64,000 nucleotides of DNA, taken from Callaeas wilsoni (lineage: Eukaryota > Chordata > Aves > Passeriformes > Callaeidae). Positions 40,556 through 55,309 of the stretch are shown here, piece by piece. Below the pieces are notes generated by a model, which saw only the letters and a program-made list of their open reading frames with translations, was not told where the DNA came from and ran no database searches. Position 1 is the stretch's first letter, and every line of letters begins with the position of its first letter. The stretch covers positions 310,001-374,000 of the forward strand of contig VWPU01013573.1 of NCBI GenBank assembly GCA_013398955.1, read 5' to 3'. The position numbers and the translations under genes were made by a program.

Positions 40556-41197
40556 CAGCTCTCAGATGCTACCAGCTGTATTTCCATCAACTATTTCTAA
40601 TTAATGCATCGGCACAATGGGCTAACATCAAAATCTTTGCTGTAACAGGGTGATTTATTAGGTCATAATAGCATGTAATAGGGTGATTTATGCAGGTTAA
40701 CAGGTGATATGTGACACTACTATCAAAACTTTCGGCATTTCACTGGTTCTCTGTGAACTGACTTTCTCCCACAGCACAAGATACTCAGTATTCCTGTGAG
40801 GAGCACAGGGTAGGGATTGCACTCCCAGCCATGTATAACCTTGGGAATTACCACCAATGCTCAGTGCCAAACTATAAGTCCCCTCAACCAATGAAAGACC
40901 CTAAAAATAAGGGGGCAGTCCGGGAGTCATTCTTGACAGCAATCAGGTGGGCAGTATCTTGCTATCACTTATGTAAGTGCCCAAGGTGACACAGAAGTCC
41001 AGGTCCAAACAGGATCTTATGTCACAAGACTGATCTCAAAACATTCAAAAGAAATTTCCACCATAAGGGAGAAAAATTGGATCAACACATATTAATAGAA
41101 ATGTGAATGCCAATAACTGAGCGTGAAAGTATGAACGCTCAGATATCCTCTATGTGCCCCTTTTTAAAATCCTCGGGGTTTTCATAGTTTAGGTGCT

Positions 41198-41803
41198 ATG
41201 AACGATAGTGTTGAAATTATTAAACTGGATGTTCTTACCACCTTTCTTTCAGCCTTAAACATCCCTGACATATACGCCAGGCATCTCAGAGCTCAGACCA
41301 TGCCACCCTCTCCTGCAAAACCCTCCAGGAGGCTGCAGCTCCCCGGTCTCACCTTCAGGGACCCGCACTCTTCACCCCCACCCAAGTCTCCCCCTCTTTC
41401 CCTGCTTGCCGGCTGCTGTCAGATTTGCTGCTCTCCTGCAGCGCCCTTCCCACGTTTCCCTCTCTCAGATCTCACTGCGATCATGGAGCCTAGCAACGTT
41501 AATCTGCCACTCATTTATCATATTTCAAGCTCAGATATACAAATCCGCTTTCCTTTGTCCGTTTGGATCACTGTGATTCCGCTTTATGGTCTCGATTCCT
41601 CTTTTCTAGTCCTTTGCTTATGGGCTGTTGTTTATTATTATTTTCCTATCTGGAAGTTAATCTCTCTGAAGCCAGAGTCCTTGCCGCTGCCTTGCTCCGT
41701 TCAGCATGAAGCGGGTGCTCTGTCAGGGCTTGATAAACCATTTGTCATTCAGGCGGCGGATAATGCGGCTGCACACATGCCCATTTTAAGCAGCATATAC
41801 TAA
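41198..41803 (+). other. Longest open frame in the window (201 codons), probably not a gene
   Basis: The frame opens with MNDSVEIIKL. It has a Pro/Ser-rich middle from residue 35 to 90 that follows a C-rich stretch. A hydrophobic stretch follows around residues 120-155. There is no recognisable domain, no promoter or polyadenylation context, and an acceptor-like CTCTCTCAG occurs inside it near 41467. By my rough estimate, a 200-codon frame is not surprising by chance in six frames of 64 kb. I would not call it coding without comparative support. Confidence 0.15.
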
Positions 41804-44800
41804 AAGCACTGAGAATAAAAGTGTTAAAATACCACTGAAAGATTTATAAATATATGTGGATTTTTTTTTTCTCCAGGAGAAAGACTGAATGCAGGAGATG
41901 CTTTGCTGGGCCAGGCTTGAAGAGGTATTTAAAACTTGCAGCTCCTTGTTCCAACAAGGGCTTCAGTGACCCTGGACTTCTGTAGAAATCCCCCTTTTGA
42001 CTCCCTCAGCTGGACAACAATAATTAGAAAGACACATTGAAAGCAAGGAACTTCAATTCTTTCTCAGTTTCTTTCTCCATACTGTAGAGTTAATACTTCT
42101 CTTTGTTGTCCACCCATGATTGGAGTTCGAGATAGTGAATGCTTGGGAGGAGACAAGGGTTAACGACCAACCTTAACCACAACCATTTCTCCCTCCACGT
42201 CCTGGCAGCAGCAGGGGTGGCACTAGCAGCTCCCTGCAGGTTAAATAGAAACATCCTTTTGACACAAATAATTCAGTTGTTGTTTGTATTCTTTGGACAT
42301 CATCCTGTGTGTCATGTCACTGTCTGAGGAATTATTTTTACTTTCACACCATCTTATCTGCCATCTAACATGGTCAATACTTATATGTTAAATATCTCAC
42401 AGCCCAAGGGAGACTTAAGAAACATGAAGAACTCATTGCTTTAATTCCTGCTGCGCAGGAGAATTATGGCTCCATTTGGAGATTTTTGAGGTGCCAAAAA
42501 GGGGAACTTTCTAAAACATTTGTTGAATACTTTCCTAGCAGCTTGGCCCAGGAGGAGCTGGAGAGAAACTATCCTCCCACCTCGGTTGTCCGCAACTGTC
42601 AGTCCAGCTAATAGACTTTAAAGATCATTCTAAGAACATAAAAACCAAACAAAACCACCTAAGCAGAGGCAGCTAAAGCAAATGACGCGTTTTAAACCAG
42701 AGTTTTAACTTGAGTTCCATGATCACTTTGCCACAGGCATGTTGGGACGGCTATGGGCAAACACAGCCAGACTAGGACACAGAAGTACAAAACTTCATTT
42801 TCAGAGATTTCAGGAGATTTGTGGTTAAGCAAAGGCTGCTCAAGACCCTCAGGGAGGAAAAAAAATTAAAAATCAAAACAACTGTGTTCAGGTGTTATGA
42901 GGTTCTCCTTGATATTATCACCAATAGGCAGAAACCTTCCAAAAGCTGAGGCTGTGAGGAAAGTGCCCATGGGGTCTGGGAAACATGGAGACCAGGGCAA
43001 GTGCAGAGTTAGCAGGCATTTTATACCATCCACTTTAATTTCAACAGGAAAGAGTCTGGGACTTCATCAAAGCAAGATATGCAATACATTCGAGTCTTAT
43101 CTGTTCCTTTCTTTTTTTCAGTTATTTGGTTTTTTTAAAAAATTTTTTAAATAAAGTCTAGCCTTTGATTTTCCCGTTTTACTTGTGACAACCTGAGAAA
43201 AAATGACAAGGAGGTCAGGGAGTTTGAAACAGGTTTTTCAGTTATAATACATTAAAACCAGTATTTAAAAAAAAATTGAAAATAAGCAACCTCCTACCCT
43301 TATTACTGACATAGAAATGTATGTGGACATTCAGATTTCAAAACCAGATTTGCCACAATTTTTTTTGTTTGGAAAGTGGATTTTTACTATCTCAATACAG
43401 GCTGTATTTATTCTGAAATTAAGGCCATCCGTACACAAACTTGCATAACTGCAATTAAACTCATTTTTTGAAGACCAGTTTAATTACTTTGGTGACAATA
43501 CTTGCATATCAGCTTTTAGTTTTATAACTAATTTAAAATGAAAAATTTACCTTTTAAAAAGGTCTTTCCTTGAAGTAATTTGCATTTACAATAGGCATCC
43601 ATTTAGAGTTTCTAGTATGGGTTAGCTATTTGCTTCTGCCATGGAAAGACAGTAAAAATATCTGCTTTAAATGAAAATTAAACCATCCCTCAAACTATTC
43701 TTACATGCCTTTTCATAGGCATTTTACTTTGTATCTGGAACATTCCCACATATTACAAAGTACATCGGGGCACCCAGACGTTTGGATGGCCACTCCAGCT
43801 GACATTTATACAAGACTGAAAGCTGAACAATAAAGCAAATGAAGAAGTAAAATTCAACATATATCCCACTCTATTCTCCTTGCAAGTTTTACCAGACAAC
43901 TGGACTATAAAACTCAATCTGCTTAATTTTCTTTGAAATCTGAAGACAAATTCTAGTAAATTTTGGCAGGGTTCACAGTACTATTTTTTCCCTAGTAAAA
44001 GCTGTGTGAGGTTGTGAAGAATAGGGTCAGATTTGGTTTGTGAAACCTGGATACAGCTTTGGCTTTAACAAGTCTACTCTCTCTGTACCACCAGTGTATT
44101 TCAAGGTTCCTTCCCTAAGTGCATTAAAAATGAGGCTCATGCTGCCACTGCGCTGTGTCAATTATGTGTATTTTGTCCAAATGCTGTGAAAGTGATACTG
44201 CTATTTCTGATCTGCTCAAGTGGTTTTTAGTTCCTTCTCTTCAAAGTAATCCTATCCTGATTTCTCAGTTAGGACTTGTGAAACCCAAGGTAGGGGAGAA
44301 AGGCTGGGGAACAGGTCTAATGTATGCACATCAATTTTTAAATAGTTTTTTTAATGTTCCCCAAGATGAATGCACCTGCGGCTTGACTCATTTATGAAAG
44401 TCATGACATCCCCCAAAGTCTCCTTCCCCCAGCTACAGCTGTGTCACCGGGCTGTCTCACTGGAAATCTCAAGCCTTATCAAGGTCAAGGGCTGCAAGGC
44501 AGCAGCCTGGTGACCTCCTCAAACGGCTCTACAGGGATTATTTTCCCAGACTGCTTGCCCTCCCCATTCTCCACTGTATCAGTGTGCATCTCGGCTCTCC
44601 ATGCCCTTTCGGACGGTTATCCCCTCCGTGCCCCTGGCATGCTGACTCCCACATTTGATCAGCCATGTCAGCCCTCACCACCTCACCACAGTGCTCCAAT
44701 GCCACTCATCTGCAGCCCACATTCCTGCAACATTCACAGAACAGCTTGTTCCAGGGCACAACAAAGTAAAATCTCTCCCTCCTTTCAAAATACTTGGTGC

Positions 44801-45289
44801 CATGCTCAAAAGATGTGACCATTTAACACCAGGTGTGCTCTAGCTCCTGCTTATCCCTCAGAATAATTGCTTTGCTCTGCTTCAGCTCACATGCCACCCT
44901 TGGCCATGCCCAGCCCATCTTTCCTGCATTGCACTTTGCACACAGGATACTTGAAGGGAGATTGAATGCTGGTTTCACTCCATATGCACACACCACCTAA
45001 TGTAAGGACCCCGTGACCCTGGCTTGGGAGATTTTCCGTGGGATTAAGTAAAGAAAATATATAATTAACTGTATTTACTACTAATAAAAATAACATTGAA
45101 CAAGAGCAGGTGACACCTTCTTCTGACCCTTTTGCACAACGTTGTAACCTTCTTCTCTGGACACAGCACCCAATCTGGCAGTCGAGAGTTTCGGCTGTTC
45201 CGATTCCATCAGCAGCTGACTGACTACAGTGATCTCTGCTGCTCAACTAAATGTTACTTTGTGCTGCTCCTCAGCATTAAACATCTTTT

Positions 45290-45565
45290 ATCATAGAATC
45301 ATAGAATATGCTGAGTTGGAAGCGACCCACAGGGACCATAGAGTTCAACTCCTGGCAGTGTACAGGGCATCCCAAGAGTCACGCCATTTGGCTGAGAGTA
45401 TTTTTAAAATGCTTCTTAAACTCTGTCAGACTTGGTGCTGTGACCACTGCCCTGGGGAGCCTGTTCCAGTGCCCAGCCACCCTCTGAGTGAAAAGCTTTT
45501 TCCTGACATCCAACCTAAACCTCCCCTGACTCAGTGTCATGCCATTTCCTTGAGTCCTGTCTTAT
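45290..45565 (-). repeat. CR1 LINE, 3' fragment
   Basis: The segment begins 'tcatagaatcatagaatatg' and continues 'ctgagttggaagcgacccac', 'gtgctgtgaccactgccctg', 'gggagcctgttccagtgccc' and 'catccaacctaaacctcccc'. This is the complement of a CR1 subfamily distinct from the copies at 20.5 and 26.1 kb. Weak similarity may extend toward 45640. Confidence 0.9.
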
Positions 45566-46700
45566 CCTACCTCAGGAGTCACTGTGTGTCTGTTGTGAGA
45601 CTCATCTACAGTTTCCAAACTGTGCTGAGATCTCCTGCAAAAAAAAGGAAACCAAGAAGAGCTGGAGAGCTTGGGGGCTTCAGGACCACAGTGGCTCCCC
45701 CGTATCTAAGTGTTGTACGCCTCTCATCTAAGTAGACTTGGTATTGTTCCTGTCTTCAAAATAAAGTCAAAAATGAAAAAAAAAAGTGGAGCAGAAATTC
45801 ACGAGTGAATGGAAGCTTGTCTGTCTCAGTACTACACTGTGGCATTCAAAACAAACTCAGATTTACTAAATAAATATAATATTGAGTTCTTATCTTTAAA
45901 ATACTCTGGGGTGTGTACACACATATTAAAAGTAAGTATGATTCTAGGGTAAGTACTGATTAGATGTTTCATTTCTGCATTTCACTCTGCTTGGAAAGTA
46001 CACTGCTCTGCTCCAATTCTATTCATAAGTGGTTTCAGTTTCTATCTTTCATCCAATGGCACAGCTCTACAGTCATTAATTTTTAAAAATATTTAATGTA
46101 GCTGAAGTGCTATAATATGGAAGAGGTTTCCAAACTGAAACAACAATTGTAAATATTTTCCTAAAGGAAACTGGAGGAGAGCTCTCACTTGATCAGAGAA
46201 GACATTTCTTTAGTATGTGGAAAAACTCCTGAAGTCCAAACAAAATATCTTCCATTGGTTCAATTTTTCCATTTTGCTAAAAATTTGTTTTTAAACTGTG
46301 AGTGGGAAGAGGGACTTTCAGTGATTAAAACTAAATGTGCAGGCCAAAATACTGAACATGGCTGTTTCAGCACTCAGCATAGACATTTGTCTGCCTCCCC
46401 TGCTAAAGGAAGGCAGGCTCTGTGGGATTACCACAAAGGCATTGCTATGCAGTGAGAAAGGTGGAGTTTCTCCATCCACAGCTTAACACTATTTGTGAAA
46501 AAGAGGTGTATCACTGCAATTCCTGATGCATTCAGCAGATGCTGTGAGGGAATTATACCAAAGATCACAGCATCTTTTGCAGGAACTGAACTCCCTAAGT
46601 CTGGACACAGAAAACGTTGAAATGCTGCCACATCACTGGAACGACCTTTGACACATGGCAGTAGCTGTTAAATTCCAAATCCTTTATTTGACTAAGCCTT

Positions 46701-46965
46701 AAGAGTCACAGAGTCACATACAACACAGAACTGCAGAGGCTGGGAGGCACCTCTGGAGATAGTTTAGCCCTCCTGTGCCACGCAGAGCCAGGTCATGCAC
46801 AGCAGGTGTCCAAGGGCCATGTCCACTCAGGCTCTGACCATCTCCAAGGACAGAGACTCACTCTGGGTAACCTCTTCCAGCATTTGACTCCCCTCATAGT
46901 AAAAGGTTTCTTCTAGGTTTCAGTGGAATTTCTCAAATTTGCCAGTAACCTGGACCTGAGGTTCG
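46701..46965 (-). repeat. CR1 LINE, 3' fragment
   Basis: Landmarks are 'gaggctgggaggcacctctg', 'gagatagtttagccctcctg', 'catctccaaggacagagact' and 'ggtaacctcttccagcattt', complementary to a CR1 3' region. The copy is moderately diverged and its inner end is uncertain. Confidence 0.78.
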
Positions 46966-49900
46966 AAGGTTTCCTTTATGTTGAGAATATAAGAACAGCT
47001 CAGATCGACTGCACAAGCTCTCCAAGAGGAAGGGCTGATTCCATTGCCTAAACACAGGCATTTAGCACCATTTGAGACCCTCCAGGGTGTATGAGACATC
47101 TTCACAGAGCCATATGACAAGGCAAATATGGCAACAGACCTACAGAAAACCCATACCCATATGGCACGGCAAGCTGGAGGCACCACATGAGACCTTGAGG
47201 CATCTTAAATGGCGCTGGATGCCTATGTTGGGCCAACTGAATTGGGACACAAGCAATTGGATTCAGAAAGCATTCATTTATTTATTTCAAGTGCTCTTAT
47301 ACTATTTACAGGGTGACATTTTCGAGTTCCTCTCCATGACCACATGGCTACAAACCAAAATTCCCAGCTTTCACCAAAGCATTTTTAGCACAAAGTCACA
47401 GGAATCCAGAAGAGTGAACAACAGCAACAAATACGCAAAATATTGAGACTCAGTTTAAGCATCCTGAGCTGGGTCCTCCAACACATTCTGCCTGAACACA
47501 GTTATTACCACTACATTTCCCTTTAATCAGCTTTCTGCAGATTGCCTTTTGAGCAAGCACTGTGGGCTACCAGCAGGCCCTGCAGTCCACACTGCCAGTA
47601 TCTGTGCCTTGTGACTTTTTCACTCATTCCCTTCAGGACCAAACATCACGGAAACCTGTAACACAATTAGAGAGCTACACGTAGGGTAAGTATTAGTTTT
47701 AAGATTCATGGCCTCACCTTCAAGTTCGTACACATCTCTACATTTACATACCACAGGTCCACATTTCTTTTTGTTTTCTGCATTTTAAGTCAAATGAATC
47801 TCTCTGATGGAGTGGATAATAATGTTGTGTAAAAAAGCAGAGGTTGCAAAGGAGGAGTGAGAGGGCAGAAGAGGAAGGTGGACAGGCTGCAAACTGCAAC
47901 AGAGGAGCTGCAGGAACCTCTAAACCTGCCCTTGAGGAAATGCAATGCAGAATTACATGTTGAATAACACTGCAGAGCTTTGAGACATCTGAGTTTGATT
48001 CACAATGCTGGCTTCTTATGGAAGGGCTATGCCTTCCTCTGTAAAACACACACTCAATGTATTGCTCCCAAATTATAATATTTACTTCTCAGTTGGATGA
48101 AGAGGCTTTTTTTTCTATGCTCCTGCCTGGAGATATTTTTCCCTACCCCCGCTTCCTTCCTCACCCTGTACTTTCTTTTTAATGTAAACATTACTTGAAA
48201 TTATTGCAGTACAGATGAACAACTATTAATTAAAAGTGAGGGAGATTTATTGCATTAGACAGCGCTGCTGTAACAGATTAAACAGCAGAAGGGTATGAGG
48301 CACAATGTGCTGCAATTGGAGGCTTAATGGCTTTTAGATCACAGCCCCGTGTGTTTCATGGGTGTCAGGGTGGTCTTGCACCCCACCATGACTGGGTTCC
48401 TTGCCTGCTTGCAGATGAAACTATAACATAAAACCATGGCTTGTCAAGAAGGGTCAGATAAAACCACAGTCTTACAAGAAGACTGCAAGAACAAAATATC
48501 GTAGTTGATTCTGGAGCAATTTCCTGTCCTCGTGTTCACTCTTACTCTTGGCGTTAGGAGGCTTTAGCAGACGATGGTTTCATTACTGGGGGTCTCTCAG
48601 CAGTGTGATCCACCCTGTGTTGTGGAGAGCTAAGGAAGATTTGCTTTAAGCTCAAGCGACAGATGCTCCTAGACCAAAAGCACAGGGTTTCAGAGCTGTA
48701 CCCCCGTGCTGCTGCTGTGCACTTGCAAATAGCTCCGGGCGCACGTAATGAGAACCTGGTTGGCGCTCCTTTGTGAGGCTTTTTACTATGTTGTTCCTGC
48801 AAAACTGCTGCAAGATCTATCAAGAGGTTTTAAGCAGCGCTGATGCCTGCAAACATGCAGAGTGCTGGCACTTAAGACCAGTCATCTCTTGGCAAAATGC
48901 AGAGGGTACCTCACTGTGAGGAGTGCTGTATCACCTCGGTGAGATCTGGGCATGAAACCTCACGAACAATCATCAACCTCCACCTACAGCTACATCACAG
49001 AGGAGAAAACAAAAATCCCCAGATTAAGCATTTATTAATCAAACAGGAATTCAGATGATGCAAGATTCCTGATTACATATTATGTACAGAAGCAGTAAGA
49101 CACATGGAAAAAAATCTATTTCCAAGATTAATAAAATGATCAGTCCTGGTCATTAGCAGCTGTTAGGTCCCTAAGACAGATACTGAACTGAGACCAAACA
49201 CATTATCCAAATGGTTATCTATCAACCATAAAATGGGAACAATCTATTGTTGATTCAGCTCAGATCTGGGGCTAATGATTTGGGGGTTAAAGAGCCATCA
49301 ATCTCACGATGAGTTCATTGAGCCATTCTCTGACAGTCTTGTCTATGGGGGAAAAAAAAGTTACTTCTGTTCCTAAAAAAAAAGCAGTGGAAGACATTTT
49401 CTATAGCTGATTTGTTATCTGCCCTTTTTTCCCTGACTAACACCAAGTGCTGAGAAGCCAAGACCTGTTTCCAACTTGTGTGCTCACATACTTACTGCGG
49501 TGACAACTCTGAGCCTCCTCTTCTGAGTGTAAGAAAATGTCTGCACATATGCAAGGCAAAGAGTTATTAATTCTTCACAGCTTCAGCTTCGCTATTTTAA
49601 AGCTCACACCAGCTTCAAGCTTGGGCATGCTGATGGCAAATGAGAGTTACATTTCTAATTATCTGCTTTCTTACCAAAATAAATAAAATTTACAGATTCA
49701 GAGCTGTGTATGCACAAAAAAGATACTGCTATTAGAGACAGCAAGGCTGTGCTAGAACACCCCTAGGCAATCAAAACAATTCCTTTCTCAACCCTCTCTC
49801 CTCCTTCCAAAGACCTTCCCATTTATAGCCTGTCACTTACAGACACACTTCCAGCATTTAAAAATACTCCTGGTGTTTGTGGAACCATTTTCCAGAACAA

Positions 49901-52900
49901 AACGTTATCATTCATCAGGAGCAGAGCTGTTTGCAGTGTGAACAATTCGCTTTCGTTAAGTACCATATGGCTGCCCGTAGGAAAATGCCAACATGTTTCA
50001 ACTCTACAGCTGGGCCACGGTTCCTTTATTCATCGTGCAGATGGTTGTAATTGACACCACTACTAAAACAGGTCTCGAGCACTTCTGTAGGATCATTAGA
50101 GTAATTAGTTATTAAATACAGTTACCATTTTTAGAAGGAAGGTTTTAAGACTTGGCATGTAAAATGCAGTATTTTGTTATAATGAAAGAGACAGGCTAAA
50201 TGTTACAGGAGGGGTAAAGCTTATGTGATCCTTTTTAGTATTTTATCCAAGAGGCTATGGAAATTGCTAGAGCAAAGTGAAGCACACAAAATTATTTGCT
50301 AAGGAAATCAGCTGAAACCAGGAGTATTCTTAAATAACCTCCTTGCACCACTGCATACTAAACTTCTGCAGAAAACAAACTCAAAATTCCAGGGGGGTAA
50401 AGTGAAACATCAAATTTCACCACTGAACCCAACCTTAAATGTGAGATGTTAAGTAAAGAAAAGATGACTATTGATTCCATATTCTTGATATTCTGATGCC
50501 CATATTTTCAGTATTAAAATCCAAACACATGAGGTTTTTTAACGGAGTTGCAGGGTCAAATGAATACGTATTATTATATATAATAGGTCTGCAGTGTAGC
50601 AAGACAAGATTGGCTAAAGCGCCTTCACTCGTAGACCAGCAAAGAAAATTCCATGTAATAGAAAACTGAGGTTGTTTTTGAGTAAGATGTTTGGGTAAAG
50701 CCTCACAATAAATCTCAGTGGGAAATGCTATCATCAGAGTCACAAAGCCACATCTCAAAACTCCAAACTTCAGCAAGGAAACATGCAGCCTTAAAGGGCA
50801 GAATTATACATGGCTTCTGAGTGCTGCTGGTCTTCAGAGACAAGAGGAGTCAGAACAAGCAGGCTAGGATAGCAAAACTGTTACTGGTAATTGCAGTAGC
50901 TTCTATTCCAACAAAAACTCAAGTTTTTCATTACAAACCGAGTATTGGGTGTTCCAGACTCTATTTTAAACATTCACTGCAGGGGTAAATCTAGTAAGGC
51001 CTCTCAGACATAACCCAGTATTTTCTTTCATGGCTGATGAAAATAATCTAGAATTGAGGGCCTCGACTGCACTCTACAAAAGATCCTGGAAAAATAACAT
51101 TGAGAGATCATGTTATAAACCTCCTCTAAACAGAAATAGGTTAGAAACCAGAAAACTTCTAACCACAAGACAGGAGAAGAGTGGAATAGCTTTCCAAAAG
51201 CAGTTTTAAGCTGAAGAGTTTCACAAGGGAGCACAGTAAGATCATGACACGGATCTTTCTTTTAGCCAGGACTTGGAGGCTCAGGAGCTCTCCTCGGGCT
51301 GCCTGTTTCCGTGCATTCCACTTCTCAAATTAGACTGAGTTAAAATACATTACATATAACTTTCATAATGAATATCAGAAAACCTTTATATAGCACAGCA
51401 GACAGTAAAGCCATTTGCTAAGGAAAAACAAATGCTGTTAAAGTGACGTTATTTATCTCAGGTGGCTTCTGTTGAGTGCTTGTTGCTGGATTGGGTTTTG
51501 CGACTCTTCTTCAGATGAGCTGTCGAGCAGGGATTGTAAACCCCACGGTGAGGCTGATGGTAATTATCCTGGGAGCAGCAGCACTCACCCCAGCTGTCCT
51601 GGCCAAATTTGTCTTTTGATGATAACCTTCTGCCCACCTGAATTCCTCACAGAGGTTCAACTAAAGGTGGGGTTCCTGCAGTGCCCAGCCTGCACAGTCC
51701 CACAAGGTGGCTGGGTGCTGCTCCAGGGAATGGTGCTGCTAAAAAAAATAGTACGCTGCTCCTCCCTGGGAGCTCCATGTCTGCCATGCCATGCTCCTGA
51801 GCCAAATGACTGCCACCTATACAATTCATACTGCTGGTGCACATTTTTCTTAAAGTTATACATTCGCTTATTAAAAATTGCTAATTATTTTGTGTCTTTG
51901 CATAAAAAGAACTTTAAAATGTAGATTTTCAGCTTTGCATATTAAACTTTTTTAGCAAGTCTCAATTCCCCAAGCAGAAAATTATGGCAGGATTTTCAGC
52001 ATAAACACATATTTCTCGCATGCAGGAGCTGAATTGCCTGATGTCAGAAATATCAGTTCTGGGTATTCTACTATTTACTTGGAAGCTATTATGTGTTTTT
52101 CGAAGTTTCTAGCAACTTTCTATCAACTAGATCTCAAGAGCTTATATGGTTATGATAATCAATATTAAACAGAGCTATCATGGTAGGAGAATTCTAATAT
52201 TCAAGCCACCCCTTCTTCCTTAGAAGAGGCTGGGGAAATCAATACTCCATTGCTAAGAAGGGGTTATCATAAATTACCAACTGAGCATTAGATTTCTATG
52301 CAATGTCGCAGTTATGCAGTTGAATAAATCCTTCAGTATATAGGAAAAATGTAAAGAATAAGTAAAGCCAGTACTGCTGTCTCTACTATAAAACAGAGAA
52401 ATTAAATCAAAAAGTATTCACTAAATAAAATCCCAAAATGAACAGAAAACTTGGCTTATAAAGGACAGGCTCAAGAAACACAATGTTATGGAGAAGGAGG
52501 TTAACAAGGCTGTTGATCAGCATCTCTAAACACAGGTCTTTAATCCATTGGAAGACTCAATGGGAAGACAAAATCAAAATTAAATCCAAGACATAAATAG
52601 TTAATATGTATTAAATACCAGTTGGTTTCATGTAGTAATTAATCACTGGGAAAAAAACCCATAAGGATGGTGTGGACTTTTAATCGCTCAGAATTTGTAA
52701 ACCAGACAAGTTAATGTCCTAAAAGATCTGCTATAGCTCAGACAGAAATTAAGGGTTTGAGGCAGAGATTACCAGGAAGGTACATTAGACTTTCTAATCA
52801 TTAGGATGTTGATTAGGTTTGTGCTTTGGGATTTGGATCAGGCCCTCAAAAATAGATTGAGAGGCATTTTGTTGTTATTGGGGTTTTGGGGTTGTTTTTT

Positions 52901-55309
52901 CCTTTTAGTCTTTATTATTCCTATTGGGAAGTTAATGTAGAAACCCGGTAAAATGCTGCTTTCAAATCTGATTTCCCGTTTCCAGTCTGAACTTTGTTCA
53001 GGTTACATTTACACATATTTGTGCACCGATAACACTCACACAGTGCAAAAATAGCTGAGATAAAGACAGAACACATGCCAGGGTGCAAGCTGAAATTTCA
53101 ATGATTTATTACAGGATGGAGATCCACCAGCAGTGACTGAACACAGTGAGCTGAGAGCCATTCCAAGCCTGGCATTGCCAAGCCTTACAGCCTGAAAACT
53201 TCATGGAGAACTTCAACATCTGCTCTCTTAAAATTATGTCTACTCTGAGACACAAAACAGTGAGGCATATTCACCTCTGCATCTTCAGGCTGTTAAAGTA
53301 TAATTGGACTACCAGGTTCTCAGGCCATGGAGAAGGAAATTAGAAGGGGAAGGAAAAAGATCATGTCTCATCCGAGCAAGTAAGTATAGGAAATAACAGG
53401 GAAGGAGCCCAGATTTAGACCCTTGTTACCTGAACATTCAAGGCTTACTATTCTGACATTAATTCCAAATTTGAGGTCTAACTGACTCCAAAACAACACA
53501 ACTTTTTAATTGACTATAGAGTGAACACAGCTTGAAATCAGCATGGAACTAGAAGTGTTAACACAAAAAAAGCCAACTTTAAAAAAAAAAAAAAATAGTA
53601 CCATTATGGCCCCTTTATAATGTCAGAAGGAAGTTGTTAAGCTGTCATTCCACAGATGTTCATCCACACATATACAAGAACACAAACAATTCTCATGGGA
53701 TCCCTAACTTCATGTGTGGCATACATAAACGTTAAAATTCTTCCATCATCACACATTTCCCTTTCCTCCTGCTGCGATAACAACATGGGGGCACACCACT
53801 TCCAAAAAAAGGATTAATCGAGCTCAGAAAACACGGACCAGCCTGTGAAAGAGCTAATGAAAAAGCACAGCCAACCCGGAAATGCACAAGACAAACTACA
53901 CTGAAATTACAGAGGAAAAAAATACTGGCTTATATGGGTACAGCAATTATTCTAAACTACTACAGGTCTGCATATTCACATCTGTTCTGATGGATGTTTC
54001 TTTGTCTTTAAAAAAAGAGAATAGCAACAATTTTACCATATAATTATCTTCTTTCCCTTCAATAAACGTTGATTTTTTTTAATTGCAGGTAAAATGACAA
54101 AGCTCAGTCATTTAGGCAAAACAACTTAGAATTAATTTCCTGGTTTAAAACACTAGCAATAGGCTTCTCTACAAAACTTTCTGAACATCAACATCTCTTT
54201 GTCCTTGTGGATGATACCACAAAGATTATCAGGGAAAGAGAATGCTTCACACTGTACTCAGGACACAAGTGGCAGAATTTAGGAGACTATTTCATCAGAA
54301 GTTTGGAAGCATTTCTTTTTAACTTTTTAATGTAGGAAATTAATAAGGAAAGTTGGAAATTGTATCTCCAAATTTGACCATTTCATCAAGTTGTGTGATT
54401 GCTCAATGAGAGCAGACTGCAAGGCTAAGTCCTTGAATGACTTCAGCTACCCTGTCATAAAAATCACTATTTCTAGATAACAAAAGATGCTCTCATCAGT
54501 GAAAGAGAAAAGCTGTAGCTGGAAAAATTTCCCCGTAGGAAGATTTGAAGAAAAGACTGTAACAACAGTTGACCAGAAAACAAGACGTGTATTTTGCTGA
54601 AGAAAAATCCCCATTGCCTGGGATCCAAAAGCAGCTGAACCTCAAACCCGACGGCTTCTTTGGTTTACATATTCCCCGTGTGCTGCTGCATGTCATTTTG
54701 ATCCAGTACAAATTTTGCACTGCCTCTCCTTAGGAGTTTATTAACCTCAAATCCTGTAGCAGTTGGGACTGTATGAATAACAGGGTTTCGAGACAAAATT
54801 GGTGGCTAACCAAAATAAAGCATAAAGTAAAAGATGCTTTCTTTTTTTATAAGAAAATATTTGGTTTGGCTCAGTTTTAGTAAAAAGAGATGCTCCTGGA
54901 AAACTCCCCCCTGTCTTGGGTGGGTCCTTCCCAGATTTCTGCTTTGGAAGCATCTCTGCTCTGTGTAAAGGTGGGGGGAGAGCCAGCAGCAACACCAGTG
55001 GCCCTAATCCTGAGGCTGAGAAGTCTCTCATGCGCTCCAACTCTATAAATGCAGAAACATCGTATGGAAACTAGAACAGCTTTACTGGCAGAGATTGACA
55101 GAGGCTGTCTGGGGCTCGCAGTGCTCTGTGAGAGGTGTGAGATCTCCCTTCACATCCTGTCATGGACTCACACAGAGCAACCACCTCCATCTGACTGTTC
55201 GGGGTTTTTTTATGAATGGCACTAAATTGTCCTTTTGTCAGAGACTTTAGTCAGCCCAGTGCTGTCAACAGTATCAACACTGACTTCTGGAGGTGTGAGG
55301 GCAGCAGCC

